Shown here one piece after another: positions 8,885 through 16,676 of a stretch of DNA of 64,000 nucleotides; position 1 is the stretch's first letter, and each line of letters begins with the position of its first letter. The translations under genes and the position numbers were made by a program. The notes under the pieces are model-generated. The model ran no database searches. It was not told where the DNA came from and was given only the letters and a program-made list of their open reading frames with translations. The stretch is from the NCBI RefSeq assembly GCF_002836975.1, contig NZ_NIJK01000054.1:62001-126000 (forward strand). The letters run 5' to 3'. Source of the stretch: Shewanella indica. Lineage in GTDB: Bacteria > Pseudomonadota > Gammaproteobacteria > Enterobacterales > Shewanellaceae.

Positions 8885-9790
8885 TCAGGCTGCGCCGTCG
8901 AACAGGGTATCTTCCAGTGTGCGGCCTCGCATCAGGCTGCGATATTGCCAGCCATTCTGCTTGAGTAGCTGCAGCAGTTCGATATCCAAGGTGTCCTTTT
9001 CCGGTTGGTAACGGATAAGGTAGTTTTGTTTGCCCTTGGCCGAGACCTCGTAAACACCTTCAAGGGCGTAGAGTGCCTCCAGCAGTTTTTCCTGATCACA
9101 GTGTTGCATCTGCAGCGTCAGATAGGCTTCGGCGCTGCTCTGCTGCATGGTGACCGACTGGCTCAGTTTACCTTTGTCCAGATACAGCACTCTGTCACAG
9201 AGCTTTTCCAGTTCATCCAGATTGTGGGAGCTGATAATAAAGGTAGTGTCTGCGCTCAAGGATTCTACCAACTCGCGAATTTTGCGGGCGTTGGCGGGAT
9301 CCAGTCCGGCCGTGGGTTCATCCAGCAGCACCAGCTTGGGGTTGCCTATCAGCGCCTGAGCTATCGCGGCGCGTTTCCCCATACCATGACTCAGAGAGTT
9401 GGGTTTTTGATTGGCGACGTCCTCAAGGCCTACCAGCGCCAGCACCCGCATGGATTCAGCTTTGGCAGCTTCAGCGCCCATACCCTGCATGCGGGCAAAC
9501 AGGCTGAATTGAGTCAGCAGGCTGAAGCCGGGATCCAGGGCGGCGTCCTGGGGCAGGGCCGAGATCTGTCCTAAAAGTCCGGTGCTGCCCGGGCGCTGTC
9601 CCATCACAGTGATTTCACCACTACTTGGACGTATATAACCCAGCAACAGGCTCATCAATGTGGTCTTGCCGGCACCGTTTGGGCCGACCAAGGCGATGGG
9701 ACTACCGGGCTCCAGTTGCAAGTCGACGCTATCCAATGCCCGCTTGCTGCCGTAGAGTTTGCTCAGGCCGTTACAGTTAATCAGACTCAT
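8885..9790 (-). CDS. ABC transporter ATP-binding protein
   Basis: A 301-residue ATPase subunit of an ABC-2-type exporter. It has Walker A GPNGAGKTT (about residues 37-45), a Q-loop after ISALPQD, a signature segment NSLSHGMGKRAAIAQAL in place of the usual LSGGQ, Walker B LVLLDEPTAGLDP and an H-loop SSHNLDE. The C-terminal ~80 residues form the small accessory domain typical of drug/heme/copper-type ABC-2 exporters. Its ATG overlaps the stop of the permease gene by four bases, so the two are translationally coupled. The substrate is not evident. Confidence 0.92.
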   Translation of the reverse strand: MSLINCNGLSKLYGSKRALDSVDLQLEPGSPIALVGPNGAGKTTLMSLLLGYIRPSSGEITVMGQRPGSTGLLGQISALPQDAALDPGFSLLTQFSLFARMQGMGAEAAKAESMRVLALVGLEDVANQKPNSLSHGMGKRAAIAQALIGNPKLVLLDEPTAGLDPANARKIRELVESLSADTTFIISSHNLDELEKLCDRVLYLDKGKLSQSVTMQQSSAEAYLTLQMQHCDQEKLLEALYALEGVYEVSAKGKQNYLIRYQPEKDTLDIELLQLLKQNGWQYRSLMRGRTLEDTLFDGAA

Positions 9791-10629
9791 AGATCACCTC
9801 GCTGCATCATGGTGCGGCCTATTGCCAATAATCCAATGGTTTGCAGCAGTGGCAACCAAGCACTTGACAGTGCCGTTAGCGGCTGGGCATTGAGCATGGC
9901 ATCTATCTGTGCGCCGGGCACCAGATAACCGATGAAAGAGAGCATGGGCAACTGGGCATTAATAGTTGCCATTACTATCATCATGACGGCAAAGAAAAGC
10001 ACCGCGAATACGCTGGCTAGTCTGGCCGAGCTGGCCCAGAGTGAGAATAGCGCCATCAGGGCGGTGTAGGGCAGCAGGATCAATACCAGATTGAGCGTCA
10101 TCATCAAGCCGGAAGTCAGCGCGGGTAGCACCAATGCCATATCCCGGCTCATGGCCAAAAATACGGTTGCTATGACTGTGATGGCAACCAACAGCAATTG
10201 GATCAACATCATGCCGAGGAAGCGGCCGAAGAAGAGGGCATCGCGGCCCGAACGCAGGCAGAGAAAGCGCAGTGTGCCGCGGTTTTTGTCCGAGGCGAAC
10301 TGATCGCCGCAGATAAGAATGCTGAACATGGGGAACAGGTAGAGACTGATGACCCAATAGACGGCTTGCTCGGCAACCGGCCAGGCAAACAGTTGATCCA
10401 ACGTGCCTTCACCGAAGGCGCCGGTAACAAAATGCTTGAAGTCCGGGTTCAGCAGAAAGCTGGCGGCACCTCGGACCGGATAGGCGAGGATCAGCAGCCA
10501 CACCAGGGCGAAAGCTATCATCGCCAGGGTGCCACGGCGGTGGAAAATGAGTTTATAGAGTTCAAATCCCGCGAGTTGCAGGGCGTTTTTCAGCCCTCCG
10601 GGATGAGTGCTGTGAGTTGCAGTTGTCAT
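9787..10629 (-). CDS. ABC-2 type transporter permease
   Basis: A 280-residue inner-membrane protein, partner of the ATPase gene it overlaps by four bases. Hydrophobic segments suggest about six transmembrane helices: near residue 30 (TLAMIAFALVWLLILAYP), near 95-115 (VYWVISLYLFPMFSILI), then 150-175, 180-200, 210-230 and 245-270. The segment CGDQFASDKNRGTLRFL matches the conserved cytoplasmic loop of ABC-2 permeases. I chose ATG at 10629 because AAGGAA lies just upstream; the frame is open for 17 more codons without a ribosome site. Substrate unknown. Confidence 0.87.
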   Translation of the reverse strand: MTTATHSTHPGGLKNALQLAGFELYKLIFHRRGTLAMIAFALVWLLILAYPVRGAASFLLNPDFKHFVTGAFGEGTLDQLFAWPVAEQAVYWVISLYLFPMFSILICGDQFASDKNRGTLRFLCLRSGRDALFFGRFLGMMLIQLLLVAITVIATVFLAMSRDMALVLPALTSGLMMTLNLVLILLPYTALMALFSLWASSARLASVFAVLFFAVMMIVMATINAQLPMLSFIGYLVPGAQIDAMLNAQPLTALSSAWLPLLQTIGLLAIGRTMMQRGDL

Positions 10630-10779
10630 GTGGTTCCTTGTTTTGCTCCAAATATGGAGTCCTTGCGGCGACCGGAGCAAGCACCGGGTTGCCGATAAGA
10701 CGCCAGCCTAACACCATGAGGCCAAGCAGGCCAACGCCTGGCCGCTATTTCAGGCCGTAGCTGTCGTTTTTACGGTCAA

Positions 10780-11496
10780 TTATGCCAGTTGCGCCTTGAG
10801 CTCGGCCAATTCCTGTTTTAGTAAAGCCAGCTCTTGCTTCATTGTCGCCAGCTCTTGCTCAAGCAAGGCTATCCGGCGCTGGCTCGCCGTTTCAGGCTCA
10901 CTTTCGCACTCACCTTCGCGTTCACCTTCATGGTGAGCTGTAGCTTGATTGGCAATCTGAGTGGTATTAGCGCCGCCGGAACTTTCAGATACACCATCAT
11001 TGTCTGTGAAGCTCTCGGCAAAGCGTATCTCACGTTTTCCTGGCTCCCTGGGCAGTTGGCGGATAAAGCCTTTGTCTTTCAGCGCCAGCAGGGTTTGCTC
11101 CACTTGTGGCAGGCCGTCAAATTCAAACAGCCGTTGAGCCCGGCTTCTGAGTTCACCTGCGGTTTGGGCGCCGCGCAGCAGCAACAAACACACTATTGCC
11201 AGCTCTTCGGGGGAAAACTGCAGCTCGCCAAATTCTGTGTTGCAGAATCTGTGGCGGTATTTAATGACCCGGCTGCCAAAGCCGGATTGCTCACTCAGTA
11301 GACGTTTTTTACTCAGGCTGTCCAAGGCTTGCTGCACTTCAGACTCGCTCAGTTCCATCACGGGATCGCGGCTGGTTTTTTGATTGCAGGCTTGGGTCAG
11401 TGAATTGAGAGACAGGGGATAAATATCTGGAGTAGTGACTTCTTTTTCCAGCAGGCAGCCAATCACTCTGGCTTCGATGGCGTTGAGTTGCAACAT
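10780..11496 (-). CDS. yceH: YceH family protein (DUF480)
   Basis: A 238-residue protein of the YceH/DUF480 family, which folds as tandem winged-helix domains but has no settled biochemical role. The highly conserved start NAIEARVIGCLLEKEVTTPD is followed by YPLSLNSLTQACNQKTSRDP and LLLRGAQTAGELRSRAQRLFEF. The C-terminal ~60 residues are a Glu-rich linker and a leucine-heptad coiled coil built of QELA/KQEL repeats, longer than in E. coli. I chose ATG at 11496 from alignment with E. coli YceH; an upstream ATG at 11511 adds five residues but has no ribosome site. Confidence 0.88.
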   Translation of the reverse strand: MLQLNAIEARVIGCLLEKEVTTPDIYPLSLNSLTQACNQKTSRDPVMELSESEVQQALDSLSKKRLLSEQSGFGSRVIKYRHRFCNTEFGELQFSPEELAIVCLLLLRGAQTAGELRSRAQRLFEFDGLPQVEQTLLALKDKGFIRQLPREPGKREIRFAESFTDNDGVSESSGGANTTQIANQATAHHEGEREGECESEPETASQRRIALLEQELATMKQELALLKQELAELKAQLA

Positions 11497-11663
11497 AATT
11501 GACAGTTCCATTCAAGGCAGATGTCGGCCAACTGACCGACATTTTACTCAGTGTTTTTGAGTTATATCAGAGCCTTGAGCCGATGTCGCGGTTTTCCTCG
11601 GCTGCGCCTGCCCTGAATAGGACAGGCGCGTTATTTTTGCTCAATTCTTTGCCAGTGCTTTGT

Positions 11664-12497
11664 TCAATTACTGGCGTGGATACCGTCATCTTCGATGCGC
11701 AGTTTTCCGGCCTTGAACAGGCCGCCGATGGCTTTCTTGAAGGCCTTCTTGCTCATGCCGAGCTCGGCGTAGATCACCTCGGGCGAGGTCTTGTCGCTGT
11801 AGGGCAGGAAACCGCCGGCCTGGGCCAGCTTCTTCATGATCCGCTGTGATTGCTGATCCAACTCCTGACGGTCAGCCTTTTGCAGGGTCAGATCCAGTTT
11901 GTTGTCGTGACGCACCTGCTTGATATAACCCTTGAGCTTTTGGCCAAACTTCAGCTTACGGAACACCTCATTTTGATAGATGACGCCCCAATGCTTGTTG
12001 TTGACTATCGCCTTATAGCCGAGATCTGTAGTACCTGCAATGATAAGGTCAACCTGTTGACCATTCTTGTACCAAGCCGGACTCTTATCGACAAACTTAT
12101 CGATTTTGGACGAAGCGACAATCCGTTCGTCGGCGCGGTTACGGTGAACATAGACCAGGTAACTGCGGCCTTCTTCGGCCTGCTTGTGCTGCTCACCGAA
12201 TGGCAGCAGCAGATCTTTTTCCAGTCCCCAATCGAGGAAGGCACCGACCCGACCAATGGAAACCACCTTGAGATAAGCAAACTCACCCACCTGAGCCAGG
12301 GGCTTTTTAGTGGTTGCGATAGGCATGTCGTTGGAGTCCAGATAGAGGAATACCTCCACCTTGTCGCCCACCTGACAACCCTTGGGTACCACTTTATTGG
12401 GTAATAACACCTGTCCCAACTCATGAGCGTTGAGGTAAACCCCGAAATCAACCTGTTTGACCACTTCCAGGGTGCAACTTTGACCTATTTCTGCCAT
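11664..12497 (-). CDS. cvfB: S1-domain RNA-binding protein CvfB/YitL
   Basis: A 277-residue cytoplasmic RNA-binding protein of the CvfB family: three S1-like OB-fold repeats followed by a winged helix. S1-type strands are visible at GQSCTLEVVKQVDFGVYLNAH (residues 5-25), VGEFAYLKVVSIGRVGAFLDWG (about 68-90) and GQKLKGYIKQVRHDNKLDLTLQ (about 183-204). The C-terminal wing is MSKKAFKKAIGGLFKAGKLRIEDDGI. The family is linked to virulence-gene and mRNA control in Gram-positives; its role here is inferred only. Ends at TAA 11664 and stands alone on the minus strand. Confidence 0.9.
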   Translation of the reverse strand: MAEIGQSCTLEVVKQVDFGVYLNAHELGQVLLPNKVVPKGCQVGDKVEVFLYLDSNDMPIATTKKPLAQVGEFAYLKVVSIGRVGAFLDWGLEKDLLLPFGEQHKQAEEGRSYLVYVHRNRADERIVASSKIDKFVDKSPAWYKNGQQVDLIIAGTTDLGYKAIVNNKHWGVIYQNEVFRKLKFGQKLKGYIKQVRHDNKLDLTLQKADRQELDQQSQRIMKKLAQAGGFLPYSDKTSPEVIYAELGMSKKAFKKAIGGLFKAGKLRIEDDGIHASN

Positions 12498-12576
12498 CTG
12501 TTTTTGAACCTGATTAACTTTGTTTCAGCTGTCGCGGATTATAACGGATTGCGCTCACCTATGCCCGTGCCTTTTG

Positions 12577-12700
12577 TTAGGGAAGGTGCGAATAAGTCCT
12601 CGTGGCCTTCTCTTTTGTAGGGCGTGGCTTGCACAGCAATTGGCGTTCAAGGCATTTGACTGAAGGCATGCCGGGGCCTGTCGAAGTCAGACTTCCCTAA
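12577..12700. mobile_element. IS5-type terminal sequence in a possible 124-bp MITE-like remnant
   Basis: At 12577 the sequence reads TTAG followed by GGAAGGTGCGAATAAG (12581-12596). That is the terminal inverted repeat of IS5-group elements as I remember it, next to a YTAR-type target tetranucleotide. At the other side CTTCCCTAA (12692-12700) mirrors TTAGGGAAG, giving 9-bp terminal arms; beyond these the two ends diverge. No transposase remains between them. It may be a decayed solo end or a small non-autonomous derivative. Confidence 0.45.
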
Positions 12701-12773
12701 GTTTGAATAAGACTAAAGTTAGCGCTGCTTTTTGCAGCACAACTGGTTAAGCTGAAAATAAAAACCTTTGCCT

Positions 12774-13004
12774 ATGTTCTCTATCTGGCCCGTCAGCCTG
12801 CTGGCACTCTTGTATCTTGCGCTGTTGTTTATCATCGCCTGGTGGACGGATAAATATAAACCCAAATGTTTTCGGGCGCTGTTTTACAGCCTGGCACTCG
12901 GCGTCTACTGTACCTCCTGGGCTTTTTTCGGTACCACGGATCAGGCCGCCAATCATGGTTGGTGGCTTTCTTCTGCTGGAGCGCGCGCCTGGGGTGACTG
13001 TTGA
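12774..13004 (+). pseudogene. N-terminal fragment of a sodium:solute symporter/histidine kinase (CbrA-like) gene
   Basis: From ATG 12774 (or TTG 12768) the frame gives two membrane-type stretches. These include LLALLYLALLFIIAWWTDKY and YSLALGVYCTSWAFFGTT, the hallmark N-terminus of the ~1100-residue symporter-fused sensor kinases such as CbrA. After about 65 codons, at GWW near 12961-12968, homology stops and the frame reaches TGA at 13002. In the +1 frame the same bases continue as the C-terminus of another gene, so this is a truncated gene left by a deletion or recombination, not a short functional gene. Confidence 0.75.
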
Positions 13005-13047
13005 GGAGATCCGCGCCAAGATGGGCGGGCAGACGGCATTGCGGTGA
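12961..13047 (+). pseudogene. C-terminal fragment resembling 3-oxoacid CoA-transferase subunit B
   Basis: In the frame of codon 12961, FLLLERAPGVTVEEIRAK and a short tail to TGA 13045-13047 match the extreme C-terminus of AtoA/ScoB-type CoA-transferase B subunits (consensus LLERAPGV-VEEI-AKT). No upstream part of such a gene exists here; the sequence before it belongs, in another frame, to a symporter/kinase gene. The two homologies meet in GGTGGCTT (12961-12968), which both could encode. This is only about 27 codons, so the family call is by motif recognition. Confidence 0.6.
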
Positions 13048-13496
13048 ATCAGTGCCGGAAATGACCTTTGATTAATTCGCTAAATAAGTGGCATTTTTTA
13101 CTGCCGCGATTTGCGCTTGAATTGCCAGGCTTCACGATAACAAACCTTTGTTTGAGGGTGAGTTTTCACCCTCGAATTCCCCAAGGGATTTGCATTGAAG
13201 CAAATTAGGTACTCGAAGCGGTATCAGGCGATCAAAATAGTGAGCCTGAGCATTTAAAAAATCTTGAACAGATAAAATCGGCTTTCATGGCTCAATCTAT
13301 TGATATAAATCGAAAAAAAATCACTTAAATGGCATAGGTGAATATCGCTACTGTAGTTTATATTTCAAAGCCTTGGATAAACTGTGATTCGTGCTTGCAT
13401 TATGGGGCACAGCAAGGTTTAATTGCGCCGTTTTGAAGGTACATTCAGTCCTGACAGGCAAACGTGAGTAACAGGGTTATTATGGTTCACGAGTCA
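13048..13496. other. Non-coding interval upstream of the speE leader
   Basis: No supported gene. An 8-bp hairpin GAGGGTGA-GTTT-TCACCCTC at 13154-13173 lies 107 bp after the CoA-transferase fragment and could be a remnant of that gene's 3' region. The rest is AT-rich with poly-A tracts near 13310 and probably includes the promoter of the polyamine cluster. Confidence 0.4.
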
Positions 13497-13538
13497 TTAA
13501 CCGTGTAAATGAAAAAAGCACCATTTACACGGGGTTAA
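13497..13538 (+). promoter_or_regulatory. Long stem-loop in the speE leader
   Basis: TTAACCGTGTAAATG pairs with CATTTACACGGGGTTAA: a perfect 11-bp core (13501-13511 with 13522-13532), then a two-base bulge and four more pairs. The 10-base loop is A-rich. There is no T-run after it, so it does not look like a simple terminator. Confidence 0.5.
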
Positions 13539-13552
13539 GAGGGTTTTAGCTA

Positions 13553-13699
13553 ATGCACAGCCATTCATTTGCCGCACTGGTTCGCCAAGTGCCACAACAC
13601 AGGTTTTCAACCATTGTCAGCTATGACAATACCGGCTTGAAACATCTCACGTTAATCCGCATCAATTCCGGCCGCGAACAGGCCAATAGTCCCAACTGA
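13553..13699 (+). CDS. Candidate 48-residue leader ORF upstream of speE
   Basis: ATG at 13553 opens 48 codons to TGA at 13697. The peptide (starting MHSHSFAALVRQVPQHRFST, ending NSGREQANSPN) matches no family I know. A weak purine-rich ribosome site AAGAGG lies about 11 bases upstream. It sits between a long stem-loop and two further hairpins ahead of speE, the layout of a regulatory leader peptide or of a small unrelated gene. The ORF could also be chance; its length alone does not prove coding. Confidence 0.35.
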   Translation: MHSHSFAALVRQVPQHRFSTIVSYDNTGLKHLTLIRINSGREQANSPN

Positions 13700-13702
13700 G
13701 CC

Positions 13703-13757
13703 CGTCGTCCATCTACGACGATATATTGACTCGGCATTCATTTTCGAATTGCCGAGT
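13703..13757 (+). promoter_or_regulatory. Tandem hairpins before speE
   Basis: Hairpin one: CGTCGT (13703-13708) with ACGACG (13715-13720). Hairpin two: ACTCGGCATTC (13729-13739) with GAATTGCCGAGT (13746-13757), one bulged T. They start four bases after the candidate leader ORF stop and end 49 bases before the speE start, so they could modulate read-through or translation. Confidence 0.4.
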
Positions 13758-13806
13758 ACGGGTTATTTGTCCACCCTTACATTCAACACCAAGAGTTTTA
13801 GGTTAA

Positions 13807-14682
13807 ATGCAAGCCAAGAATATTTACTACGAGACACTGCATCCGGCATACGGGCAGTATTTTGAGGTGGAAAAGGTGCTGTTCGAGCAAAAGACCGAAC
13901 AGTGGCACCTGAGCATTTTTGAAAATGCCGCTATGGGACGGGTCATGGCGCTCAATGGCGCCATCCAGACCACGGAGAAAGATGAGTTTGTCTATCACGA
14001 AATGTTGACCCATGTGCCTATTCTGGCCCACGGCGACGTCAAGCGGGTTCTTATTATAGGCGGCGGTGACGGCGGCATGCTGCGGGAAGTGGTCAAACAT
14101 AAACAGATTGAATCCATTACCATGGTGGAGATTGATGCCGCCGTGGTGGAAATGTGTAAAAGCTATTTTCCAAACCATTCCCAAGGTGCCTATGATGACC
14201 CCAGAGTCAACTTGGTGATCAGCGACGGGATGGATTATGTTAGGCAATCACAGCAAAAATTTGATGTGATTATCTCTGACTGCACAGATCCCCTTGGTCC
14301 GGGAGAAGTACTGTTCAGTTCCGACTTTTACGAGGGCTGTAAGCGTTGTCTCAATGAAAATGGGATTTTTGTCGCTCAGAACGGCGTGCCTTTTATGCAG
14401 CTGGATGAAGTGCAAAATACCGTCAGACGCATGAGCTCTTATGTGAAAGAGTGTCGGTTCTATATGGCGGCCGTGCCTACCTATGTGGGTGGCAGCATGG
14501 CCTTTGCCTGGGCAACCGATGATCTTGAGGCGCGTCAGCATAGCCTGGCGACTCTCGAAGAGCGTTTTGAACGGGCCGGTATTACCACCCGTTATTACAC
14601 GCCGGCTATCCATCAGGCAAGCTTTGCGCTGCCGGCGTTTGTCGAACAGGCGGTCGCGTCAGCGATGACGGTTACCGCATAA
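13807..14682 (+). CDS. speE: Spermidine synthase (polyamine aminopropyltransferase)
   Basis: Transfers an aminopropyl group from decarboxylated S-adenosylmethionine to putrescine, giving spermidine and methylthioadenosine; cytoplasmic. At 291 residues it is full length. The N-terminal strands include EVEKVLFEQKTEQWHLSIFEN and YHEMLTH. The SAM-binding glycine loop VLIIGGGDGGMLREV lies at about residues 80-94, VEIDAAVVEMCKSYFP follows, and the catalytic Asp segment is ISDCTDPLGPGEVLF. It opens the polyamine cluster, with speA 28 bp downstream, so the substrate route (SpeA, SpeB, SpeD) is encoded alongside. The ATG has only a weak ribosome site. Confidence 0.95.
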   Translation: MQAKNIYYETLHPAYGQYFEVEKVLFEQKTEQWHLSIFENAAMGRVMALNGAIQTTEKDEFVYHEMLTHVPILAHGDVKRVLIIGGGDGGMLREVVKHKQIESITMVEIDAAVVEMCKSYFPNHSQGAYDDPRVNLVISDGMDYVRQSQQKFDVIISDCTDPLGPGEVLFSSDFYEGCKRCLNENGIFVAQNGVPFMQLDEVQNTVRRMSSYVKECRFYMAAVPTYVGGSMAFAWATDDLEARQHSLATLEERFERAGITTRYYTPAIHQASFALPAFVEQAVASAMTVTA

Positions 14683-14710
14683 CCCATTTTTTGATAACAG
14701 GCTAACGAAC

Positions 14711-16624
14711 ATGAGTGATTGGTCTATTGACGATGCCCGCGTCGGCTACAATGTCGCATACTGGAGCCAGGGATTTTACGGAATAAGCGATCAGGGTGAG
14801 GTGACAGTGTCACCGAACCCTTTGAATCCGGACAGCAAAATCGGCTTGAACGAACTGGCCAAAGACATGGTGAAGGCCGGTGTTAACCTGCCTGTGCTGG
14901 TCCGTTTTCCGCAGATTTTGCACCACAGGGTCGATAGCTTGTGCCAGGCTTTTAATCAGGCGATTCAAAAGTACGAGTACGGCGAAGATTATCTGCTGGT
15001 TTATCCCATCAAGGTGAACCAGCAGCAGACAGTGGTTGAGGAAATCCTCGCCAGCCAGGTCAGCAAAGAAGCTCCGCAACTTGGGCTTGAAGCCGGCAGT
15101 AAGCCTGAGCTGATGGCGGTACTGGCCATGGCGCAAAAGGCCAGCTCAGTCATAGTCTGTAACGGCTACAAGGATAAAGAATATATCCGCCTGGCCCTGA
15201 TAGGCGAAAAGCTGGGCCACAAGGTCTACATAGTGCTGGAGAAGATGTCCGAGCTCAAGATGGTGCTGCAGGAATCCCGCGAGCTTGGGGTTACTCCGCG
15301 TCTGGGGCTGCGCGCACGTCTGGCGTTCCAGGGCAAGGGCAAGTGGCAGGCCAGTGGCGGTGAAAAGTCCAAGTTTGGTCTGTCTGCTGCGCAGGTGCTG
15401 CGGGTGGTCAACGAGCTCAAGAGTGCCGACATGCTGGATTCGCTGCAGTTGCTGCACTTCCACCTGGGTTCGCAAATCGCCAATATTCGCGATATTCGCC
15501 ATGGTGTGGGTGAGGCGGCGCGCTTCTATTGTGAGCTGAGAAAACTGGGGGCCAAGGTCAACTGTTTCGACGTGGGCGGCGGCCTGGCGGTGGACTATGA
15601 CGGTACCCGCAGCCAAAGCAACAACTCAATGAACTACGGCCTGAGTGAATACGCCAACAATATCGTCAGCGCGCTGAGTGATGTCTGCGCCGAGTACGAG
15701 CAGCCGGTGCCGAGGATTATCTCTGAGTCCGGCCGCTTCCTGACGGCGCACCACGCCGTACTTATCACGGATGTTATCGGTACTGAGGCTTATTCCCCTG
15801 AGAATATTCAGCCACCGGCAGAGGATGCCCCACAGCTGCTGCACAATATGTGGCAGTCCTGGAGCGATATCCGCGGCCGCGCCGATTCCCGCGCCTTGAT
15901 TGAGATTTTCCACGATACCCAATCGGATCTGGCCGAAGCTCACGCTCTGTTTGCTCTGGGGCAACTGAGCCTGGAAGAGCGTGCCTGGGCGGAGCAGACC
16001 AACTTGCGTGTCTGTCACGAGCTGCAGGGATTGATGAACAACAAGAACCGTTATCACAGACCCATCATTGATGAACTCAATGAGAAATTGGCTGATAAGT
16101 TCTTCGTTAACTTCTCGCTGTTCCAGTCGCTGCCGGATGCCTGGGGTATAGATCAGGTGTTCCCTGTGTTGCCGCTGACCGGGTTGGATACCGCACCTGA
16201 GCGCCGCGCCGTGATGCTGGACATCACCTGTGACTCGGACGGTATGGTGGATCAGTATGTGGACGGGCAGGGGATCGAAACCACACTGCCGGTTCCTGCC
16301 TGGAGTGCCGAGAGCCCGTATCTTATCGGTTTCTTCCTGGTGGGGGCTTATCAGGAGATCCTCGGTGACATGCATAACCTGTTCGGTGATACCAACTCGG
16401 CTGTGGTGCGTCTCGATGAAAGCGGCCTGGCCAACATAGAGTCTGTGCTGTCCGGTGACACAGTGGCCGATGTACTGCGCTATGTGAACCTGGATGCCGT
16501 ATCCTTTATGCGCACCTACGAAGAGCTGGTGAATCAGCATATTGCCGAAGACGAACGCACCTCGATCCTTGAAGAGCTGCAATTGGGTCTTAAGGGGTAT
16601 ACCTATCTGGAAGATTTTTCATAA
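14711..16624 (+). CDS. speA: Biosynthetic arginine decarboxylase
   Basis: PLP- and Mg-dependent decarboxylation of arginine to agmatine, the committed step of the arginine route to putrescine. At 637 residues it has the family length. The PLP lysine lies in VYPIKVNQQQTV (about residue 101); the alanine-racemase-like barrel has HLGSQIANIRDIRHG and CFDVGGGLAVDYDGT, and the beta domain carries ISESGRFLTAHHAV. The C-terminus ends LKGYTYLEDFS. It lies 28 bp after speE, and the downstream gene speD follows after an intercistronic hairpin. Confidence 0.97.
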   Translation: MSDWSIDDARVGYNVAYWSQGFYGISDQGEVTVSPNPLNPDSKIGLNELAKDMVKAGVNLPVLVRFPQILHHRVDSLCQAFNQAIQKYEYGEDYLLVYPIKVNQQQTVVEEILASQVSKEAPQLGLEAGSKPELMAVLAMAQKASSVIVCNGYKDKEYIRLALIGEKLGHKVYIVLEKMSELKMVLQESRELGVTPRLGLRARLAFQGKGKWQASGGEKSKFGLSAAQVLRVVNELKSADMLDSLQLLHFHLGSQIANIRDIRHGVGEAARFYCELRKLGAKVNCFDVGGGLAVDYDGTRSQSNNSMNYGLSEYANNIVSALSDVCAEYEQPVPRIISESGRFLTAHHAVLITDVIGTEAYSPENIQPPAEDAPQLLHNMWQSWSDIRGRADSRALIEIFHDTQSDLAEAHALFALGQLSLEERAWAEQTNLRVCHELQGLMNNKNRYHRPIIDELNEKLADKFFVNFSLFQSLPDAWGIDQVFPVLPLTGLDTAPERRAVMLDITCDSDGMVDQYVDGQGIETTLPVPAWSAESPYLIGFFLVGAYQEILGDMHNLFGDTNSAVVRLDESGLANIESVLSGDTVADVLRYVNLDAVSFMRTYEELVNQHIAEDERTSILEELQLGLKGYTYLEDFS

Positions 16625-16638
16625 GGTCGGTGCATTCA

Positions 16639-16658
16639 GCAGGCCCTTCGGGGCCTGC
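16639..16658 (+). other. GC-rich UUCG-loop hairpin between speA and speD
   Basis: Perfect 8-bp stem GCAGGCCC/GGGCCTGC closed by a TTCG tetraloop, 15 bases after the speA stop and 18 before the speD start. There is no T-run, so it is more likely an mRNA stability or processing element than a terminator. Confidence 0.6.
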
Positions 16659-16676
16659 AACAAGTAGAGATAAAAG

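Noticed and set aside
12817..13047. 76-codon plus-strand frame covering the whole scar
   Set aside because: Only its last ~27 codons look like protein (CoA-transferase end). The first part is the wrong frame of the kinase fragment, so it is not a gene in its own right.
15626..16582. 318-codon minus-strand frame within speA
   Set aside because: Antisense shadow of a confidently identified gene; no recognisable domain and no ribosome site.
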